From Lachnospiraceae bacterium (lineage in GTDB: Bacteria; Bacillota; Clostridia; Lachnospirales; Lachnospiraceae): 64,000 nucleotides of DNA. Within the stretch, counting starts at the first letter, position 1; every line of letters starts with the position of its first letter. The notes beneath the pieces were generated by a model, which had not been told where the DNA came from, searched no databases, and saw only the letters and a list, made by a program, of their open reading frames with translations. The stretch is taken from the NCBI GenBank assembly GCA_017427415.1, contig JAFRSU010000018.1:1-64000 (forward strand), read 5' to 3'. Below are positions 63,895-64,000 of this stretch, one piece after another. The position numbers and the translations under genes are program-made.

Positions 63895-63928
63895 AGAGCT
63901 GTCACGAAAGTTACGACAGCCCTTTCTT
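63895..63928 (+). terminator. Terminator-like stem between pknB and rsgA
   Basis: AGAGCTGTC (63895-63903) pairs with GACAGCCCT (63915-63923) with one mismatch, followed by TTCTT. The short T-run may allow read-through to rsgA. Confidence 0.55.
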
Positions 63929-63950
63929 ATATCTTATAAAAGGAATTCGG

Positions 63951-64000
63951 ATGTTTGGAAAGATTATAAAAGGAGTGGCGGGCTCATATAATGTTGTTAC
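63951..64000 (+). CDS. rsgA: Ribosome small-subunit GTPase RsgA (N-terminal fragment, cut by window end)
   Basis: Only 16 codons are inside the window. They read GKIIKGVAGSYNV, the start of the RsgA OB-fold domain (typically GKIIKGxxGxYxV). AAAGGA precedes the ATG at 63951. RsgA is a GTPase that assists 30S maturation and normally follows pknB in Firmicutes. The identification rests on these few residues plus gene order. Confidence 0.75.
   Translation, partial: MFGKIIKGVAGSYNVV

Noticed and set aside
1..64000. CRISPR array, tRNA, rRNA, transposase or phage genes
   Set aside because: Looked for by eye on both strands. No regularly spaced repeats, cloverleaf-like ends with CCA, rRNA-like blocks or transposase motifs were found.

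Overview
The window looks like a chromosomal segment of a Clostridia-class Firmicute, most likely a member of the Lachnospiraceae. All recognisable genes lie on the + strand and composition is AT-leaning with good AGGAGG-type ribosome binding sites. There are lipobox lipoproteins, AgrA/AgrC-like and BlaI/BlaR1-like regulators, a MurE with the DNPR motif of meso-diaminopimelate-adding enzymes, and the Firmicute gene order priA-def-fmt-rsmB-rlmN-stp-pknB-rsgA. The genus is inferred; no rRNA gene is present to test it.

Positions 1-43,120 are an accessory envelope-sensing region. It opens with an ECF-type sigma factor gene overlapping a gene for a membrane-anchored serpin with an anti-sigma-like N-terminus, followed by a serpin lipoprotein. 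Three BlaI-type repressor/M56 (BlaR1-like) receptor units follow at 4.7-8.4, 12.6-16.5 and 16.5-23.2 kb, the last with two tandem receptors. Between them lie a YdcF-like membrane protein, a solute-binding-like lipoprotein and a second ECF sigma/membrane-protein pair. After a signal peptidase and an XRE-Uma2 fusion, a fourth BlaI/M56 unit (25.3-34.3 kb) is embedded among genes for secreted propeller-like and leucine-rich-repeat proteins, and its receptor itself ends in leucine-rich repeats. An AgrA/AgrC-like two-component pair, two paralogous Cys-rich-motif lipoproteins and an ABC exporter close the region.

The most striking signal is shared by the four BlaI units. Each has a TTGACA-N17 promoter whose -10 hexamer is the right half of one operator, with a second operator just downstream. 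The half-sites fall into two classes (TCTA core or TTTA core) and two spacings (6 or 7 bp). The half-site class co-varies with a Lys-Arg versus Arg-Lys swap in the repressor's recognition helix. This suggests four insulated paralogous proteolytic relays with different outer sensors, none of which looks like a penicillin-binding domain.

From 43,200 to the end the content is conserved housekeeping: aspartate-type aminotransferase, alaS, nadK, argR, yebC, recN, glgA, murE, then the priA-to-rsgA operon. Several palindromic repeat families are scattered through the window. One lies in frame inside a receptor gene, one supplies the last codons of a secreted protein, and one fills the leader of a blaI gene. 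I found no rRNA, tRNA, CRISPR array, transposase or phage gene.
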